Part shown: positions 59,653 to 64,000 of the stretch, one piece after another
Numbering within the stretch: position 1 is the first letter of the stretch
Layout of the letters: each line of letters opens with the position of its first letter
Source of the DNA: Acinetobacter sp. ANC 3832
GTDB taxonomy: Bacteria > Pseudomonadota > Gammaproteobacteria > Pseudomonadales > Moraxellaceae
DNA: 64,000 bases
Direction: 5' to 3'
NCBI RefSeq assembly: GCF_002135415.1
Contig: NZ_NEGJ01000009.1
Span: 1 to 64,000 of the forward strand
Notes under the pieces: generated by a model
What the model was told of the DNA's origin: nothing
Databases searched by the model: none
What the model saw: only the letters and a program-made list of their open reading frames with translations
Translations under genes and position numbers: made by a program

Positions 59653-60975
59653 GTGAGTCTCTTTCAGAATATCGTGATCATTGTCATATTGATCGCCGGT
59701 GCAGGTTTTCTTTCCTTAACGGAAATTGCCCTCGCAGGTGCTCGCAAAGTAAAATTGAAAATCCTTGCTGAATCAGGTGATGAACGCGCACAAAAAGTAT
59801 TAGACCTTCAAGCACAATCTGCAGATTTTTTTGCAGCGTCGCAAATCGGGTTAAATGCTGTTGCAATTTTAGGTGGTATTCTCGGTGAAGCCGCTTTTCG
59901 TCCATATTTCGTCACATTAATTGCAGGTTTTTATACAGGTCCTTGGACTGAAACCATCAGCTTTGCACTCTCATTTACCCTCGTGACATCGTTATTTATT
60001 CTTTTTGCTGATTTAATGCCAAAACGTTTGGCTATGATTGCACCAGAAAAAATTGCTGTTTCTGTTATTAATCCAATTCAAATTTTCATTACGGTTTGTA
60101 AGCCTTTGGCTTGGATTATTAATGCGATTGCCAACTTATTGTTCCGACTCTTTAAAGTAAATACGATTCGAGATGACAATATTACTTTTGCTGATATTTC
60201 TGCGGTCATGGATGCAGGTGCACAAGCAGGCGTATTACAGAAACAAGAACATCATTTTATTGAAAACGTATTTGAACTAGAAGAACGTAATGTTCCATCG
60301 AGTATGACAACTCGTGAAAATGTAGTCTACTTTACCCTGAAAGAACCTGAGGACAGTATTCGTCAAAAGTTAGCTGAATTCCCTTATTCTAAATATTTAG
60401 TCTGTAATGATAATATTGATCAAGTGATTGGTTATGTTGATGCCAAAGATATTCTTGTTCGTATTCTCAATAATCAAAAATTTACTCAATTAAATGAATC
60501 TACCATTCGTACTGTACTCACGATTCCAGATTCTTTGACCTTATCTGAACTCTTAGATCGTTTTCGCTCAACCAAAGAAAAATTTGCCGTTGTAATTAAT
60601 GAATATGCTTTAGTGGTGGGTGTCATTACACTGTCTGACATCATGATTACAGTCATGGGCGATTGGGTAACACCACTAGATGAAGAGCTACAAATTATTA
60701 AGCGTGACAATAACTCATGGTTAATTGAGGGAAGCACCCCAATTGAGGATATGAAACATGCGCTTGAAATTGACGAAATGCCTGATGATGATAACTATGA
60801 AACATTGGCTGGTTTCATGATGTTCCAACTTCGTAAAATTCCACGTCCTGCGGATACGGTTATTTTTGGCGGTTATAAATTTGAAGTGGTTGACGTAGAT
60901 CATTTTAAAATTGACCAATTATTGGTGACACGACTGTTAGAAAGACCCGAAGAACCAACTATAATTGAAGAATAA
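59653..60975 (+). CDS. CNNM/CorC-HlyC-type membrane protein
   Basis: The 440-residue product has a DUF21 transmembrane domain with four hydrophobic segments (residues about 3-25, 60-85, 100-125, 135-155) and the conserved opening LIAGAGFLSLTEIALAGARKVKL. It is followed by a pair of CBS domains (about 200-330) and a C-terminal transporter-associated CorC_HlyC domain (TPIEDMKHALEIDEMP onward). Relatives are proposed divalent cation (Mg/Co) efflux proteins, historically called hemolysins. The start is a GTG at 59653 with GGTG just upstream. Confidence 0.9.
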   Translation: MSLFQNIVIIVILIAGAGFLSLTEIALAGARKVKLKILAESGDERAQKVLDLQAQSADFFAASQIGLNAVAILGGILGEAAFRPYFVTLIAGFYTGPWTETISFALSFTLVTSLFILFADLMPKRLAMIAPEKIAVSVINPIQIFITVCKPLAWIINAIANLLFRLFKVNTIRDDNITFADISAVMDAGAQAGVLQKQEHHFIENVFELEERNVPSSMTTRENVVYFTLKEPEDSIRQKLAEFPYSKYLVCNDNIDQVIGYVDAKDILVRILNNQKFTQLNESTIRTVLTIPDSLTLSELLDRFRSTKEKFAVVINEYALVVGVITLSDIMITVMGDWVTPLDEELQIIKRDNNSWLIEGSTPIEDMKHALEIDEMPDDDNYETLAGFMMFQLRKIPRPADTVIFGGYKFEVVDVDHFKIDQLLVTRLLERPEEPTIIEE

Positions 60976-60980
60976 GCTCT

Positions 60981-61007
60981 GCCCTATCCTCTTGATAGGG
61001 CTTTATT
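60981..61007 (+). terminator. terminator after the CorC-like gene
   Basis: GCCCTATC pairs with GATAGGGC across CTCTT, followed by TTTATTT. Confidence 0.8.
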
Positions 61008-61333
61008 TCAAATAAAAAACTGTTTTAAAATCTCAAATGAACGTAGATGCTTAATAAATCTGCTAAATACTTATTTTGATTAGATTAAATATTAAAAAAA
61101 TCAATAAATATAAAATAGATATAAAACAATACCTTAAAAGTATAGTGAACTTTTTGATTAAAAATTAAATATAAATCACATTTTTTCAAGATACTGTTTT
61201 GTAAGTACTATTTATTAAAAAAATAGTATTATAAATCTTATTTCTTTTAACTTATTTAATTTTTCTTAAAAAAAGAATAGCATCACACCTAGGAAATATC
61301 AGAAAAACATTACTTCAAACAAAGGATTGACCC
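61008..61333. other. AT-rich intergenic region upstream of the citrate transporter
   Basis: Very AT-rich sequence with many A and T runs. I see no gene, terminator or repeat; the promoter of the transporter must be here but is not obvious. Confidence 0.5.
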
Positions 61334-62671
61334 ATGCTGACCGTATTAGGTCTAGGGATGATTTTGTGCTTTATGTACTTAATCATGACCAGACGTCTTA
61401 GTGCTCTAGTAGCGCTCACACTTGTTCCAGTTCTTTTTGCTTTAATTGCTTACGGTCTCGGATTCTTCGTTGATAGCTTGAGTCATATTCAACTCAGTGG
61501 ACTTGGGGAAATGATGTTAGATGGCGTTAAAAAGCTCGCACCAACAGGTGTCATGCTTCTTTTTGCCATTCTTTATTTCGCCATTATGATTGATACAGGG
61601 TTATTTGATCCATCGGTAAAATGGATTTTAAAATTAGTGAAAGGTGACCCCCTTAAAGTGACTTTAGGGACAATCACATTAACCCTTATTGTCTCTTTAG
61701 ATGGTGATGGTTCTACTACATATATGATCTGTGTTGCAGCAATGCTTCCTCTTTATAAACGCTTAGGCATGAGCCCACTGGTGATGGCATGTTTAATGAT
61801 GCTTGCCAGCGGTATCATGAACTTAACCCCTTGGGGCGGACCGACTGCACGTGCTGCAAGTGCGCTCCATGTCGACCCAAGTGATGTATTCGTTCCAATG
61901 GTTATTCCAATGCTGTGCTCAATTGCATGGTTATACTTTGTCGGTTATATGTATGGTCGCAAAGAGCGCAATCGCTTAGGCATTATTGAGTTAGATGTCA
62001 GTCATGGCGATAATATTCAAATTTCATCTAATCCAGATGCAAATCGTGCACATTTAAGATGGTTCAATGGTTTACTCACTGTTGTACTAATGATCTGTTT
62101 AATTAAAGGTGTCTTGCCTTTACCCATCCTCTTTATGATTGCACTGTGTATTGCACTTGTTGTGAACTATAAAGATCTTGATATGCAAAAAAGTCTTGTT
62201 GCACATCACGCAGGTAGCGCCCTAAACGTCGTCGGGATTATCTTCGCTGCTGGTATCTTTACAGGTATTTTGGCAGGCACTGGTATGGTCGATGCGATGT
62301 CTAAAGAATTAGTTGCGATCATTCCAGAAAGTATGGGGCCATTCTTAGCACCAATTACTGCTGTTTTAAGTATGCCTTTGACTTTCTTTATGTCGAATGA
62401 TGCTTTCTATTATGGTGTTCTCCCTATTCTTTCAGATGCAGCGGCACACTATGGCATTACCCCTGTAGAAATGGCACGTGCTTCTATTGTAGGTCAACCT
62501 GTACATTTGCTTTCTCCATTAGTTCCTTCTACTTATTTATTATGTGGATTAGCAGGGATTGAGTTAGGACAACATCAAAAATTTACCATTAAATGGGCGC
62601 TATTGACTTGCTTTGTTATGCTTGTTGCGGCGATTATTTTTGGCGTATTCCCATTCTATTCAACGCTATAA
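61334..62671 (+). CDS. CitMHS-family citrate:cation symporter
   Basis: The 445-residue membrane protein has about 12 hydrophobic helices and the CitMHS signatures. LIVSLDGDGSTTYMICVAAMLPLY is at about residue 116, MNLTPWGGPTARAASAL near 162, and the second half repeats the pattern (FMSNDAFYYGVLPIL, SPLVPSTYLLCGLAGIELG). The family imports metal-citrate or citrate with protons. Together with aceA and pckG it fits growth on tricarboxylates. A strong terminator follows, convergent with the TolC-family gene. Confidence 0.9.
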   Translation: MLTVLGLGMILCFMYLIMTRRLSALVALTLVPVLFALIAYGLGFFVDSLSHIQLSGLGEMMLDGVKKLAPTGVMLLFAILYFAIMIDTGLFDPSVKWILKLVKGDPLKVTLGTITLTLIVSLDGDGSTTYMICVAAMLPLYKRLGMSPLVMACLMMLASGIMNLTPWGGPTARAASALHVDPSDVFVPMVIPMLCSIAWLYFVGYMYGRKERNRLGIIELDVSHGDNIQISSNPDANRAHLRWFNGLLTVVLMICLIKGVLPLPILFMIALCIALVVNYKDLDMQKSLVAHHAGSALNVVGIIFAAGIFTGILAGTGMVDAMSKELVAIIPESMGPFLAPITAVLSMPLTFFMSNDAFYYGVLPILSDAAAHYGITPVEMARASIVGQPVHLLSPLVPSTYLLCGLAGIELGQHQKFTIKWALLTCFVMLVAAIIFGVFPFYSTL

Positions 62672-62689
62672 ATTGTATAAAATAAATCT

Positions 62690-62722
62690 ATGGCTTTAAT
62701 CTTTTCGATTAAAGCCATTTTT
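62690..62722. terminator. terminator between the citrate transporter and the TolC-family gene
   Basis: ATGGCTTTAATC pairs exactly with GATTAAAGCCAT across TTTTC, followed by TTTTT. Confidence 0.9.
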
Positions 62723-62761
62723 CACTCTAAACAATTTCAACAAACTTCAAATATCTCAACT

Positions 62762-64000
62762 TTAAATAGGTTCATCAGCCCATACATTTAAATTGCCAAT
62801 ATTGGCCAATAACTGATACCGAACAACCAAAAAATTAGTGACTGATGTTGCATAATTCATTTTTGCTTCAACAAGCAAATTTTGTGCATTAATCATTTCT
62901 AGCATATTACCTACTCCCGCTTTATAGCGCCCTTGAGCAACAACATAAGCCTCTTCAGCACTTTGATTTAATACAGATAAAGCTTTAATATTTTCATGTA
63001 CAGCTTGTAATTCATTATAATTTTTCCAAATTTCAGTACTCACTTCTTGTTTTAATAAATCTTGCTCACTTTGTTTTAATTTAACGGTTTCATTTGCCAA
63101 TATAACTTGATTCTTTTGATTAAAACCATCAAACAAAGGAATACTGAGCTGAACACCTGCCTGAATACGTTGGGTATTATTGGCAAAAGGACTTTCTCCC
63201 ATCTGTTCTGAATTATTATAATTGGTGATTAATGACAAGGCAGGATAATTGCTTTTTTTAACTGATTTTACTTTTTCAGTTGCAGCATCAATTGCCAATT
63301 GTGCAGCTTTAAATTTTGGATTGAGCTGTATCGATTCAGCAATCAGATCTTGAATTGATTTTAAATTTAATACATTAGGTATTTTTAGCTGGCTGTTAAT
63401 TTTAAAGTCTTGATAAGCAGGCTCGCCCATCAATGCTGCTAAATTACCTTTGGCTATTTTTAAATCTCCTATAAACTTAATTTGATCTGCTTTCGCTTTC
63501 GATAAATTAGCCAGCATCTGTAATTCATCAGATTTAATGCCTGCACCTGCTTTATAACGTGCATGTGCAATATCATAATTCTGTTCTGCCAAAACAACCA
63601 ACTGTTGTAGATTATCAAGCTTCAATTCCACCTGAATAACTGCATAATATGCCATGATGGTTTTTAGAATAATATCTTGTAATACAGTATTTTGTTGGGC
63701 AAATGACATTGCCAATAACTTTTCAGATGCAGCAACTTGATGTTGTCGTGCACCAAAATCATAAAGCAACCAATTGGCTTGTACAGCAATCCCATAACGA
63801 CGTGTATTGGTGTCATAGCTAAGATCTTCACGGTTATTAACCTGGTAATTATCTTTGCCCCAATCATAATTTATTGTTGTATTTACCTGTGGGTAATAAC
63901 TTGCTTTGCTAATGCCAACTTGAGCTGCTTGAATTTTAGTTTGTATCCAAGCATTATTCGCTTCTGGATGATGACAAACCGCTTTCTCTATAGCAAACAT
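62762..64000 (-). CDS. TolC-family outer-membrane efflux/secretion protein (5' end beyond window)
   Basis: At least 413 codons run to the window edge and continue in frame, so the N-terminus and signal peptide lie outside. The coding part has the internally repeated OEP fold: two halves with the pattern of long amphipathic coiled-coil helices (LDNLQQLVVLAEQNYDIAHARYKAGAG and AVHENIKALSVLNQSAEEAYVVAQGRYKAGVGN) between strands with NYDWG and QANWLLYDFGARQH. These trimeric channels serve tripartite efflux pumps or type I secretion systems. No inner-membrane partner is in the window. Confidence 0.88.
   Translation of the reverse strand: MFAIEKAVCHHPEANNAWIQTKIQAAQVGISKASYYPQVNTTINYDWGKDNYQVNNREDLSYDTNTRRYGIAVQANWLLYDFGARQHQVAASEKLLAMSFAQQNTVLQDIILKTIMAYYAVIQVELKLDNLQQLVVLAEQNYDIAHARYKAGAGIKSDELQMLANLSKAKADQIKFIGDLKIAKGNLAALMGEPAYQDFKINSQLKIPNVLNLKSIQDLIAESIQLNPKFKAAQLAIDAATEKVKSVKKSNYPALSLITNYNNSEQMGESPFANNTQRIQAGVQLSIPLFDGFNQKNQVILANETVKLKQSEQDLLKQEVSTEIWKNYNELQAVHENIKALSVLNQSAEEAYVVAQGRYKAGVGNMLEMINAQNLLVEAKMNYATSVTNFLVVRYQLLANIGNLNVWADEPI

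Overview
The window looks like chromosome of an Acinetobacter species (Moraxellaceae). The base composition is AT-rich. The gene content fits the genus: a GTP-type PEP carboxykinase, a long (533 aa) isocitrate lyase, a groESL operon behind a textbook sigma-32 promoter, rlmE-ftsH-folP with divergent yhbY, and carA-carB-greA. I cannot name the species. Most of the window is conserved housekeeping sequence with small accessory patches.

Layout. 1-2.5 kb: 3' part of a secreted metallo-beta-lactamase-fold hydrolase whose C-terminus runs into a 9-bp tandem repeat, then dgkA and a decayed IS1-family element. 2.7-5.8 kb: a trimeric autotransporter adhesin with a 5' leader that appears to carry a transcription attenuator, plus a divergent small DNA-binding protein. 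5.9-12.2 kb: groEL/groES, a phosphoesterase/lipid-kinase pair and pckG. 12.3-18.1 kb: two tandem unknown paralogues, glpD, a GlpR-like repressor and an MHS-type transporter. 18.2-24.4 kb: a lipoprotein, a methyltransferase, folD, tRNA-Cys, and two identical tRNA-Leu(TAA) genes that bracket a membrane protein and a Tat-exported PhoD phosphatase.

24.6-35.3 kb: folP, ftsH and rlmE on one strand; yhbY, a DOMON-like gene, carA, carB and greA on the other. The carAB leader holds nested terminator-like hairpins. 35.5-43.9 kb is accessory: an LCMT-type methyltransferase, a CatB-like acetyltransferase, a KAP P-loop NTPase next to a secreted protein, UspA, an alkyltransferase-like protein lacking the catalytic Cys, a secreted alpha/beta hydrolase, and an unknown gene paired with a histone-deacetylase-fold enzyme. 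44-54 kb: a Na+/H+ antiporter, a zinc peptidase, a DUF808 protein, trpS followed by a strong candidate small RNA, and a YqiJ/flotillin pair. 54-64 kb: an acyltransferase, an NlpE-like lipoprotein with a C10 tract, aceA divergent from a LysR regulator with a shared 17-bp repeat, a CorC/HlyC protein, a citrate transporter and a partial TolC-family protein.

Functionally, pckG, aceA, the citrate and MHS transporters and glpD fit growth on organic acids, acetate/fatty acids and glycerol. The most interesting unexplained elements are regulatory RNA candidates: the adhesin leader, the carAB leader and the RNA after trpS. The KAP NTPase and the paralogue pair are the best protein-level unknowns. All functions are inferred by reading the sequence; no database search was run.
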